Source of the DNA: a virus
Reading direction: 5' to 3' (one strand)
Length of the DNA: 20,526 nucleotides
Virus record (IMG/VR): IMGVR_UViG_3300045131_002641
Location: 1-20,526 of that record
Under the pieces are notes generated by a model. It worked only from the letters and a program-made list of their open reading frames with translations, did not search any database and was not told where the DNA came from. Position numbers and translations under genes: made by a program. Of the stretch, positions 1 to 6,177 are shown piece by piece (the first letter of the stretch is position 1; every line of letters starts with the position of its first letter).

Positions 1-1078
1 CGGCCAGGTCAACAGCGATTCGTCGCTGCGCCTGGAAGGTTTCAGACTCGGTGATCTGTTCGTAGGCGCGGCGAAGTACTGCAACGAAATGTGTTTTCAT
101 TTCAATGCAGCGCTGTTCTCCGGGGTTGTTGGCTGCCGTCAGGAGATCCCCGATGAAGACTGTTTCAGCGGGCGGTATTCCTGAGAGGTCCGTTCCGGAT
201 TCCCGGAGCTCGGCAATCGCTGCCGGGGCCAGAATCGGGAAGTCCACGGTGCAGTCTACGGCGTACCCGCGGGAGTCCGCCGGAAGCTGAAACACCGCCG
301 TGGCCGGATCAATCGGGTCGGGAACCGGGTTGCTTAAGGTCATAGTGACAGACCTTTCGTCCGGAGTAGCGCGGAACGGAACCTTTAGCGGGAATCCGCC
401 TCCGGTCATTCCCCGCGTTCCCGTCCGGGTATTCAAGTATTCCTCCGGATGGTCTATAAGTCTCAATATCCACGGGATGGACGCGTTGGTCGCTTGAGTT
501 TCCTGGCTGGTTTTAAACCGGGTTTCGAGCCCTGTCAGGAAAGAAGTCCATACATGGGAGTCGGAGCGATCCGGTCCGAAATTAACCCGGATAAAGACCG
601 GGGGGATGTTAACGCGCATCGGGATAGTCCGGACGAGGCGGTATTTAAGGGTCCCCTGTTCTGTGTAGCAGTAGTTCACCCGGGTTCGCAGCGAGTATTT
701 TGACTCGACGTTGTTTCCGGCAACTCCGTGAGGAATGATTCTCATTGAGCGGAAAACCGCTTCCAGTGCTGGAATAATCCCCAGCTTGCGCCGGGTCATC
801 TCTTCTTGAATCTTCAGGAGCAGCGGCTGGAATTTTACCCAGATCAGATGATTCAGCAGTTCCTGTCCGTACATGCCGGGCGGGATATCCTGCGTGCTCA
901 GTCGCCAGGCGCCGAGCTGGGTGTACATCAAATCGAGGTTCGTCGATTCGGTGGAGCTGCGTATGAACTCCTGCCAGATCGGCGGGATGGGGTAGCTTGT
1001 TTTCTTGGCGTAATATTTGAGGAGCAGAACCACCAGCGGGTGATCTTTTACCTCTTCGAATTTTTCCTGTATTGTCAT
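1..1078 (-). CDS. Unrecognised protein, 359+ residues, C-terminus outside the window
   Basis: An open frame with no stop runs from an ATG at 1078 to the left edge. The start follows a clear ribosome-binding site (GAAAGGAAACCAACC directly before ATG), the same context as the other left-arm genes. The protein begins MTIQEKFEEVKDHPLVVLLL and has a helical first third. The remainder is rich in Pro and Thr with likely beta strands, for example around YSLRTRVNYCYTEQG and RGYAVDCTVDFPILAP. I see no JAB metal-binding motif, Walker motif, membrane segment or signal peptide. It lies downstream of the E1-like gene but is separated from it by a terminator and a homing endonuclease gene. It may once have been the next gene of that operon. 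One candidate identity is a distant relative of an accessory PRTRC protein such as protein F, which is only a guess from gene context. The reading frame is well supported; the function is unknown. Confidence 0.82.
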   Translation of the reverse strand, partial: MTIQEKFEEVKDHPLVVLLLKYYAKKTSYPIPPIWQEFIRSSTESTNLDLMYTQLGAWRLSTQDIPPGMYGQELLNHLIWVKFQPLLLKIQEEMTRRKLGIIPALEAVFRSMRIIPHGVAGNNVESKYSLRTRVNYCYTEQGTLKYRLVRTIPMRVNIPPVFIRVNFGPDRSDSHVWTSFLTGLETRFKTSQETQATNASIPWILRLIDHPEEYLNTRTGTRGMTGGGFPLKVPFRATPDERSVTMTLSNPVPDPIDPATAVFQLPADSRGYAVDCTVDFPILAPAAIAELRESGTDLSGIPPAETVFIGDLLTAANNPGEQRCIEMKTHFVAVLRRAYEQITESETFQAQRRIAVDLA

Positions 1079-1128
1079 GGTTGGTTTCCTTTCGGGGGTT
1101 GTTGAAAATACGTTATCGCACCCCCGAA

Positions 1129-1141
1129 GGGGGGGGGGGGG
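1129..1141. repeat. Run of 13 G residues
   Basis: Thirteen consecutive G follow CCCCCGAA in the 93-bp gap between the homing endonuclease gene and the partial gene. On the - strand this reads as a C-run, TTC and five G, so a C/G hairpin with a UUCG-type turn can form, but no T-tract follows. Such a run is prone to length change in replication and to sequencing error. Confidence 0.9.
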
Positions 1142-1171
1142 TGTGTTAGTTAAGGTGGGCTGGAAGAGAAG

Positions 1172-1813
1172 CTAAGCGGTTTTTCGGCGAGCTTCTCGGG
1201 CTTTTGCGGCCGCAGATATTTTCGCGCGGGCCTCGGGCGAGTGCTTTCGGCCGAGGTTGGATTTCTTGAGCGTTTCTCGGGTTTTTGCGGCCGCGGATAG
1301 CTTTGCGCGAGTTTCTGCAGAGTGCTTTGAGTGGGGCCTTCCTCTTTGTGCCTGTGACAGTTTTTTGCGGGTCTCAAGAGAGGCTTTCTGGCCTTGGCGT
1401 GCTTTAGATATTTTTGCGCGGGTCTCGGCAGACATCTGTTTGCCCGGTCTTCCGAGTCGAATCTCTGACATTTTTGCGCGGGTGGCACAGGAGCAAGTGT
1501 GGATTGAATCTCCGCCGCCTTTGAGGTTGAATCCGCAGGCGGGGGTTTGGCTGTTAAGCCGGTTGATCCAATACAGCTCTCGTTCGTTTAAGTTCTCAAT
1601 GGGGGTCAATTCAAGAGTGGTGTGTTCAAAGGCTTCTTCGCCGTAGGTGTTAAAGGCGTTTTGTAGGTGCGGGTTTCGGTGTCGCCCTAAACGTAACTTG
1701 TTAAAATGAGCGTATTTTCGCTTTTCAATTTCTATCGACTGCCCGACATAAACTTTTCCGTTCCCGGTACATTTTATAAGATATATACCACAGCTCATCC
1801 GAGTAACGTGCAT
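1172..1813 (-). CDS. GIY-YIG homing endonuclease with NUMOD3 repeats
   Basis: A 213-aa, probably freestanding, homing endonuclease. The GIY-YIG nuclease core spans about residues 8-100. It shows G9-I10-Y11, then K-V-Y22-V23-G24, an Arg in EKRKY (R32) and the conserved Glu in NERELYWI (E79), matching the catalytic layout of the family. Residues 109-213 hold about five repeats of the form (S)xETRAKxSxAxxG, the NUMOD3 DNA-binding motif that gives sequence-specific contacts. I chose the ATG at 1813 because AGAAAGG lies 9 nt upstream. A TTG at 1834 or an ATG at 1798 are alternatives. The gene sits between the E1-like gene and the partial leftmost gene, just beyond a terminator, as expected of a mobile intergenic insertion. 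The family assignment is firm. Whether the enzyme is active, and its target, are not visible. Confidence 0.93.
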   Translation of the reverse strand: MHVTRMSCGIYLIKCTGNGKVYVGQSIEIEKRKYAHFNKLRLGRHRNPHLQNAFNTYGEEAFEHTTLELTPIENLNERELYWINRLNSQTPACGFNLKGGGDSIHTCSCATRAKMSEIRLGRPGKQMSAETRAKISKARQGQKASLETRKKLSQAQRGRPHSKHSAETRAKLSAAAKTRETLKKSNLGRKHSPEARAKISAAAKAREARRKTA

Positions 1814-1836
1814 GAGAGGGAGCCTTTCTGTCAAAC

Positions 1837-1870
1837 AAAAAGAGGGACGCCCCGGCTTTCACCGGGGGTC
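1837..1870 (-). terminator. Rho-independent terminator after the E1-like gene
   Basis: On the - strand, GAC-CCCCGG, a TGAAAG loop and CCGGGG-(G)-GTC form a 9-bp stem with one bulged G (1846-1870). It is followed by CCCTCTTTTTG. It starts 10 bp after the stop codon of the E1-like gene and so closes the E2-unknown-E1 operon before the homing endonuclease gene. Confidence 0.75.
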
Positions 1871-1879
1871 GGGTGAGAC

Positions 1880-2590
1880 TTACGCCTTAACGGTCATTAG
1901 CTGTTCATAGGTGACAGTGCGAATCCCTGTGCGGGTACTGGAGTACTCTACAGGAAGTGCGTTACGTACCGCTTCATCATCCAAGTCATAATCCTGTATC
2001 TTTAAAAGATACAACTGGATTAATTGCATGCAGAACATTGCAGAGGCTGAATTGGCGTGAGCCGATTGCGGGGCTGCAGCCAGTGCGCCGGCATCATTGC
2101 ACGGCGGCCGCGTCGGGTCATCAGACTTGTCAGTCAGAATCTCCGGATAGCGAATCCGCGGATCGGCGGCAGTGCCTTTGAACAGCGGATCGTAGTAGTA
2201 CGCATCCGCACTCCAGAGTTCATTGCCTCCGATAACCGCGTAGCTGCCGGTCTGATCACACTGTTCGAGCACGGCAAGCCGGGCTACGTGGTTATCGACC
2301 AGGCAGATGATGAAGCTTTCCGGGTCAATCGCCGTCGTGTCGGTAAACCATTCGGCAACCGGCGTGACGGGGAACGGGCAGAAACCCTGGAGACCGGCGG
2401 CAAGCGTTTCCGCTTTGCCGGCACCGATCGCTTCGCGGGTGAAGAGCTGACGCTCCACATTCCGGGCTTCGAGCTTATCGCGGTCGATGATGACCAGCTC
2501 CTGAACCTGTTCGGCCTTTTGTAAAGACCGGGCGAGAACCGGAAGGAGGTAGCTCGCACCTCCTCCGGCTCCGATACAGTATATTTTCAT
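1880..2590 (-). CDS. E1-like (ThiF/MoeB family) adenylating enzyme
   Basis: A 236-aa protein with the ThiF/E1 Rossmann fold. These enzymes use ATP to adenylate the C-terminus of a ubiquitin-like protein and often pass it to a Cys as a thioester. Visible motifs are the glycine-rich nucleotide loop GAGGGAS (7-13), the strand-end IIDRD (D36, D38), the N44-xx-R47-Q48 signature in ARNVERQLF, GAGK (K59) and the LVDN motif with D99. A candidate catalytic Cys, C164 in RPPCND, lies in the crossover region. No MoeB-type CxxC zinc site is obvious. The length is close to PRTRC-type ThiF proteins. The start at 2590 follows GAAAGAACAAAAACC, a weak form of the local initiation context. It lies 16 bp after the 276-aa gene and is the last gene of the E2-unknown-E1 operon, so the likely partner is the E2-like protein. 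The fold assignment is strong; the specificity is inferred. Confidence 0.9.
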   Translation of the reverse strand: MKIYCIGAGGGASYLLPVLARSLQKAEQVQELVIIDRDKLEARNVERQLFTREAIGAGKAETLAAGLQGFCPFPVTPVAEWFTDTTAIDPESFIICLVDNHVARLAVLEQCDQTGSYAVIGGNELWSADAYYYDPLFKGTAADPRIRYPEILTDKSDDPTRPPCNDAGALAAAPQSAHANSASAMFCMQLIQLYLLKIQDYDLDDEAVRNALPVEYSSTRTGIRTVTYEQLMTVKA

Positions 2591-2606
2591 GGTTTTTGTT
2601 CTTTCG

Positions 2607-3437
2607 TTACGAGTTGGCGTGAAGCGCCTTGCTGATTACAAGGCGAAACAGTTTGAGTGAGGGTTTCTTCGCTTCGAGCAGCGCGCCGACTCCTGTTTTC
2701 TCCCCGTAAGAGGAGCAGAAGTACAGCAGAATTTCGTAGCGGAAGAATATCTCGGGGAGATACCCGGTATGGAACTGCGGATAGGGGGTGTTTTCGAGAA
2801 TCGACTGGACGTGGTGGGTCAACCGGGTGTTGAACTCCGTGACCCGTTCCTGCTGCTCGTATTTCCGGGACATTGTGTAATCCCAGATTGCTCCCAGCCG
2901 CACCAGGATTCGCTCCTGCTTCTGCAGCAGCCCGGCGAAGCCTTCACGCGAGACGATCCGGTTAATAATGGGCTCGCGTAAAGCGGCCCACGCATGAACT
3001 GGATTCGAATCAATTCGGATGTCCTGGTTAGGGGGCAGCGGCCGTTCGTTGTAGCTGTTGGTCAGAAACCGGATAACGGTGTTCGCGGGGCGGTCTGCCG
3101 TTTCGGTAAGCCAGGTAATCAGGTCGAGTCCGGCTCCGGTCATACGCAGATAGTCCATGGGATGCGTCCAGCGTTCGGAGTTTTCTCGAATCATGTCGAA
3201 GGTTTCCCCGTCGAGCTGCAGAGTCGTGACCAGGCCGGCAATCCATTTGTTCTTGCTGAGGGCCAGCTCGGTCTGCGCGATGTTTTGCGGCGCAGCCCGT
3301 CTCGCGGCCTGATGTGCTTTTGAATATCCAGTCTTCTGATTGAGCACGATCCGGCGTCCGGGGGAAACCCAGACGTCGGTTCGGGGAAGCGCCGCAACGG
3401 CGGTTTGCAGAGAGTCAATTATTGCCTGGTTAGACAT
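2607..3437 (-). CDS. Unrecognised 276-aa protein between E2-like and E1-like genes
   Basis: I do not recognise this protein. It is soluble and mostly helical by eye, with no signal peptide or membrane segment. Aromatic-rich stretches occur near the C-terminus (FHTGYLPEIFFRYEILLYFCSSYGE), followed by a Lys-rich tail. There is no JAB, RING or DUF-type zinc motif and only one Cys. The start is well fixed: ATG at 3437 is preceded by AGGAGGT at 6 nt and lies 2 bp after the stop of the E2-like gene. Its stop is 16 bp before the E1-like gene. This tight packing between the two enzymes implies work in the same pathway. Possible roles are a target adaptor, a substrate, or a structural partner of the E1/E2 pair. 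None of these is shown by the sequence. Confidence 0.88.
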   Translation of the reverse strand: MSNQAIIDSLQTAVAALPRTDVWVSPGRRIVLNQKTGYSKAHQAARRAAPQNIAQTELALSKNKWIAGLVTTLQLDGETFDMIRENSERWTHPMDYLRMTGAGLDLITWLTETADRPANTVIRFLTNSYNERPLPPNQDIRIDSNPVHAWAALREPIINRIVSREGFAGLLQKQERILVRLGAIWDYTMSRKYEQQERVTEFNTRLTHHVQSILENTPYPQFHTGYLPEIFFRYEILLYFCSSYGEKTGVGALLEAKKPSLKLFRLVISKALHANS

Positions 3438-3439
3438 GA

Positions 3440-4375
3440 TTAACCTCCTGCTCCGGTTGCCATCTGAGCCCGCGTTTCATCTTCAGCGTTCCGGACAGGC
3501 TGGACCGCACGGGTGTCGCGGTTCCATGGCCGGTAGACGGCTTCCAGCGGGACTTGAGAGGTGGAAATCTCCCAGTCAGCACAGCCCGAGAAGGGCAGCG
3601 GTTTGGCGCTTGCAGCGTCGAAGCGGACGAAACGGCGGTACTGCGCCATCCGGATGGAGTTGGCGCCTTCGAGCAGGTCACGGTTCCAGGCCGTATCCGC
3701 CCAGGTCTTCAGGAAGTGCCGGGTGGATGTGACCAGTCCCGCATGTCTCTGCGGATCGAAGAATCCGCTGGCTTCGTAGGCCGTCCCGGTGCATAGATGG
3801 CAGTCGGGATACAGGTTTGGAAGCGGCAGGCTTATGCAGGTGTTGCGGCTGATCGAGAAGCAGGTCAGGTAATATTTGGCTATCCCGCGGGTGAGTTCTT
3901 CTGCTGAAGCAACTAGATCCCCCGCTCCGGGCAGTTGAATGTCCGAGTCCGGGGGGTTTCGGCGGTATTCAACGTGGAAATGCACGATCAGATCTTCGGG
4001 GATCGGCAGTTTTACCGGCGCGCCGAGGGTGAATTCACCGGAGGCTTCGCCGTTCCAGGGGCAGAAGAAATGCTTGCCTGAGTTGACGTTCGGGTCCTGT
4101 CGCAATTCCCATTGAGTCATGAACGGGATGTGGTCAAGCTGGATGGAATTCCAGTAGTACATATACTGCCCGATCTTCTGCCGAAACGCCGAAACGCCGT
4201 CGCCCAGGTTATACAGGCAGCGGACATCCGGTCCGGCGGAGGCCGCAGCGGGTTCGGGCGAAACGGCGAGCAGCTGAGTGATGATCGCGTCGGGATTGGT
4301 GATGAACTGTTCGGTGACAGTCTGCCGGATAATCTGTCCGGTTTCAGTGAGAAGGTGAATTATTCTTGAGCTCAT
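3440..4375 (-). CDS. E2-like protein of the PRTRC protein B / Prok-E2 family D type
   Basis: A 311-aa protein. Its C-terminal half carries an E2-like core: a strand LPLPNLYPDCHLCTGT (about 183-198) with the probable catalytic Cys C195 (C192 also near). It is followed by an HFLKTW segment (about 220-225) in the place where family D E2 proteins have an F-x-H-like element. Known PRTRC protein B members share the pattern of a Pro-rich strand, Asn-Val/Leu-Tyr, then Val/Leu-Cys-x-Gly. E2 enzymes accept a ubiquitin-like protein from E1 as a thioester. The N-terminal about 160 residues are less conserved, and the C-terminal 20 residues are polar. The start at 4375 has no good ribosome-binding site of its own. 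It overlaps the stop of a 21-codon ORF (ATGA), so translation is probably coupled. The 276-aa gene follows after 2 bp and the E1-like gene after that. The assignment rests on motif and context, not on a search. Confidence 0.72.
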   Translation of the reverse strand: MSSRIIHLLTETGQIIRQTVTEQFITNPDAIITQLLAVSPEPAAASAGPDVRCLYNLGDGVSAFRQKIGQYMYYWNSIQLDHIPFMTQWELRQDPNVNSGKHFFCPWNGEASGEFTLGAPVKLPIPEDLIVHFHVEYRRNPPDSDIQLPGAGDLVASAEELTRGIAKYYLTCFSISRNTCISLPLPNLYPDCHLCTGTAYEASGFFDPQRHAGLVTSTRHFLKTWADTAWNRDLLEGANSIRMAQYRRFVRFDAASAKPLPFSGCADWEISTSQVPLEAVYRPWNRDTRAVQPVRNAEDETRAQMATGAGG

Positions 4376-4437
4376 AATAGGTGGTGTTTCTCTTGGTGTT
4401 TAGGGCTGAATACCCGGTTGCGTCCTCTTGAGGGCAT
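4372..4437 (-). CDS. 21-codon ORF coupled to the E2-like gene
   Basis: This short ORF encodes MPSRGRNRVFSPKHQEKHHLL. It has a strong ribosome-binding site (TAAGGAG, then AACCCC, then ATG) that overlaps the stop of the 70-aa gene. Its own TGA overlaps the ATG of the E2-like gene as ATGA. The peptide is very basic. It shares its MPSRxRN start with the 112-aa protein at 5825-6163. It may be a real small protein, or mainly a device that delivers ribosomes to the E2 start, which lacks a good site. The geometry is seen directly; function is unknown. Confidence 0.5.
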   Translation of the reverse strand: MPSRGRNRVFSPKHQEKHHLL

Positions 4438-4447
4438 GGGGTTCTCC

Positions 4448-4660
4448 TTACGGGGTTGTTTTAGCGCAGTTGAACGCGACGTCTCCCATTCGGATATTTA
4501 TTTTTTCTGGATTGGAGGTGCCGATGATGATCAGAGCTTCGGAGCTCTGGAGGTCGGAGATCAGGCCGCGGACGATGTCTTTATCTTCTTGATAAAGCAC
4601 TTTGCCGGCGCGCATATCTTCGATTTGCTTTTTGCGGGTGGTCGCATTGGGTGTTGCCAT
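4448..4660 (-). CDS. Unrecognised 70-aa protein, first gene of the E2/E1 operon
   Basis: A 70-aa protein with a polar, basic N-terminus (TTRKKQIEDMRAGK), a helical middle, and a likely beta hairpin at the C-terminus (EALIIIGTSNPEKINIRMGDVAFNC). The start ATG at 4660 has AAGGAACAACC directly before it, matching the local initiation pattern. The stop codon TAA is part of the ribosome-binding site of the following 21-codon ORF, so the gene is in one transcript with the E2-like, 276-aa and E1-like genes. I considered whether it is a second ubiquitin-like protein. The length fits, but I do not see the VNG turn or a C-terminal Gly-Gly, so I leave it unassigned. Confidence 0.82.
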   Translation of the reverse strand: MATPNATTRKKQIEDMRAGKVLYQEDKDIVRGLISDLQSSEALIIIGTSNPEKINIRMGDVAFNCAKTTP

Positions 4661-4931
4661 GGTTGTTCCTTGGGTTGGGGTTTTGGTGTCGTTTTGAAAA
4701 AGGGCGGGGGCCCGGAGATTCTGAAAGAGGGATGAGCGGAGTCGCGATTGTCCGGGATACAGTGACCCCTTTATCGGTCTTAGATCGCGTCATCAACGGC
4801 TTCATCGAATCTCCCACGTTCTCCTGAGTCGGGGCCCCCATATAAAGTGGAGCCTCTCGATGCTTTTGGCAACATAGCCAGACAAAAAGTCTGTTCCGGT
4901 TCCCGGAGCAATGAAGCACCGGGCGAGAGGC
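4661..4931 (-). other. 271-bp gap upstream of the E2/E1 operon
   Basis: This stretch lies between the terminator of the ubiquitin-like gene and the 70-aa gene and is where the operon promoter should be. On the - strand a TTGCCA box and a TTTATA box occur near 4870 and 4843, with a spacing longer than ideal, so I do not call them a promoter. A small hairpin (CAGAC, five A, GTCTG; 4879-4893) is visible. Open frames here overlap the terminator or the 70-aa gene in another frame and look spurious. Confidence 0.5.
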
Positions 4932-4967
4932 AAAAAGAAATACCGCCGCCCGAGGGTGGCGGTATTT
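4932..4967 (-). terminator. Rho-independent terminator after the ubiquitin-like gene
   Basis: A perfect 10-bp inverted repeat (AAATACCGCC at 4938-4947 with GGCGGTATTT at 4958-4967) is followed on the - strand by TTTCTTTTTG. It begins 20 bp after the stop codon of the ubiquitin-like-domain gene. It separates that gene from the 70-aa/E2/E1 operon, at least in part. Confidence 0.85.
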
Positions 4968-4986
4968 GGATCAAGCAACCCGAAGG

Positions 4987-5700
4987 TTATTTGATGTTTG
5001 CGTCGAAAGTCCACGCCTTGAGCGGGTCGGCTTTCAATGCTTTGGCCAGCACGGAGCGTTGTTCAGGCAGCGTGAGGCACATTTTGAGATCCGCTTCGAC
5101 GGCGCGGGTCCAGGCCGCAGCGGCCGTTTCCTGTTTGGAAAGGTTGACGCGCAACGGGTGGAGCTTTTCTTCCGCCGCTTTGGCAATGGCGTCGAGTTCT
5201 TCGCGCACATTCACAGGGATCTTGAGGTCGTTGTCCAGGTATTCCCGGGTCACAACGGCTTCGATGATGCCATCGACGTATTCCGTGAAAGCCTTGCAGC
5301 CTTTGAGCATTTCGCGCTGGGCTTTGACCGTTTCCTTGCGGATGACGCTTTCAGTCTGAGCAAAAGCTTCGTAGATCGGTTCGAGAGCCGCCTGAGCGGC
5401 TGATTGAACCAGACGCAAGGTTTCATTGTTCACCGGCAGCGGACGAAGCTGCTGATCGGCGTTCATGAATCCGGTTTCGGCGGATTTGCGACCAGCTTTC
5501 TTCACCAAATCAATTCGCATGTTCGGTGTGATGGAACTCCCCGTATCGACGAGCTGGCCGTTGACGCGAGGGTCAACTTGAGACGGGTCGAAATTCAGGA
5601 CGGCCTGGATGGATGTATCGTTCAAGACCTGTCCGATGGAACGGAATGAGTCTTCCGGTTTGTTGACGCTGTTCCCAACGCCATAGGTAATTGTGAGCAA
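4987..5700 (-). CDS. Protein with N-terminal ubiquitin-like (beta-grasp) domain and helical C-terminal region
   Basis: A 237-aa protein. Residues 1-72 fit a ubiquitin-like/ThiS-MoaD-type beta-grasp. There is a first hairpin (LTITYGVGNSVN), a helix start with IGQVL (22-26), ND-S-IQAVLNF, a strand ending in RVNG (45-48), and a final strand RIDLVKKAG (62-70). The VNG turn and the late strand are typical of this fold. There is no C-terminal Gly-Gly. Instead the chain continues after G70 into about 165 residues that look largely helical. This resembles a fused or precursor ubiquitin-like protein. Translation starts at a TTG at 5700, supported by AAAGGAG 6 nt upstream. It lies upstream of the E2/E1 genes and ends in its own terminator, so it is the natural candidate substrate of that pathway. 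The fold call is by eye. The C-terminal region is unrecognised. Confidence 0.68.
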   Translation of the reverse strand: MLTITYGVGNSVNKPEDSFRSIGQVLNDTSIQAVLNFDPSQVDPRVNGQLVDTGSSITPNMRIDLVKKAGRKSAETGFMNADQQLRPLPVNNETLRLVQSAAQAALEPIYEAFAQTESVIRKETVKAQREMLKGCKAFTEYVDGIIEAVVTREYLDNDLKIPVNVREELDAIAKAAEEKLHPLRVNLSKQETAAAAWTRAVEADLKMCLTLPEQRSVLAKALKADPLKAWTFDANIK

Positions 5701-5824
5701 GGTACTCTCCTTTGGTTGATGTGTTTAAGGGCGTTATGATATTTGTCCAGTTTGCCCCTCACTGGTATCTGTTTGATGTTCGGGGTCCGCTTCGATGACG
5801 ATGCGGGCTCCTTTCTTCAAATTG

Positions 5825-6163
5825 TTAACAGCCCAAAGGGGCCGAAGGTTGGTGTAATGAAAGCACTTTCAGTTTCGCTTTCCACCGCGTATAAGCGGCG
5901 AGCCGTCGTTGCTTCTGTTCGTCGGTTAAGACGAGATATCCTGCTCGGGCTACTCCTAAAGCCTGGAGGGAGTTATCAACGAGCTTTAAAGCGCTGTAGC
6001 TTTTCCCGGGGCCAGGGACTATGCGGTAGCTGTGTCCTGACCGGTGTCCGTTTACGCTGTCGCCAAGGACGAGAGGGAGCCCGGAAGGGATGTTTATCAC
6101 GAGATCTTCGGGGCGGTTTGGTTCGTGGACCCACGTAAAGGTGTTTCTGGTTCTGCTTGGCAT
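5825..6163 (-). CDS. Unrecognised 112-aa basic protein
   Basis: A 112-aa protein starting MPSRTRNTFTWVHEPNRPEDL. The ATG at 6163 is preceded by GAAAGGAACAAAACC, the typical left-arm context; a longer frame to 6211 has no such support. It contains several likely beta strands (LVINIPSGLPLVLGD, SYRIVPGPG) and then a basic helical stretch (EQKQRRLAAYTRWKAKLKVL). It ends in Gly-Cys. It has no recognisable catalytic motif. It lies 124 bp upstream of the ubiquitin-like gene in the same direction, so it may be co-transcribed with it. The MPSRxRN start recurs in the 21-codon ORF before the E2-like gene. Function unknown. Confidence 0.8.
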   Translation of the reverse strand: MPSRTRNTFTWVHEPNRPEDLVINIPSGLPLVLGDSVNGHRSGHSYRIVPGPGKSYSALKLVDNSLQALGVARAGYLVLTDEQKQRRLAAYTRWKAKLKVLSLHQPSAPLGC

Positions 6164-6177
6164 GGTTTTGTTCCTTT

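Noticed and set aside
4581-4919. 112-codon frame upstream of and overlapping the 70-aa gene on the - strand
   Set aside because: It overlaps the first 80 bp of the better-supported 70-aa gene, and its composition (Arg/Pro/Asn-rich) looks non-coding.
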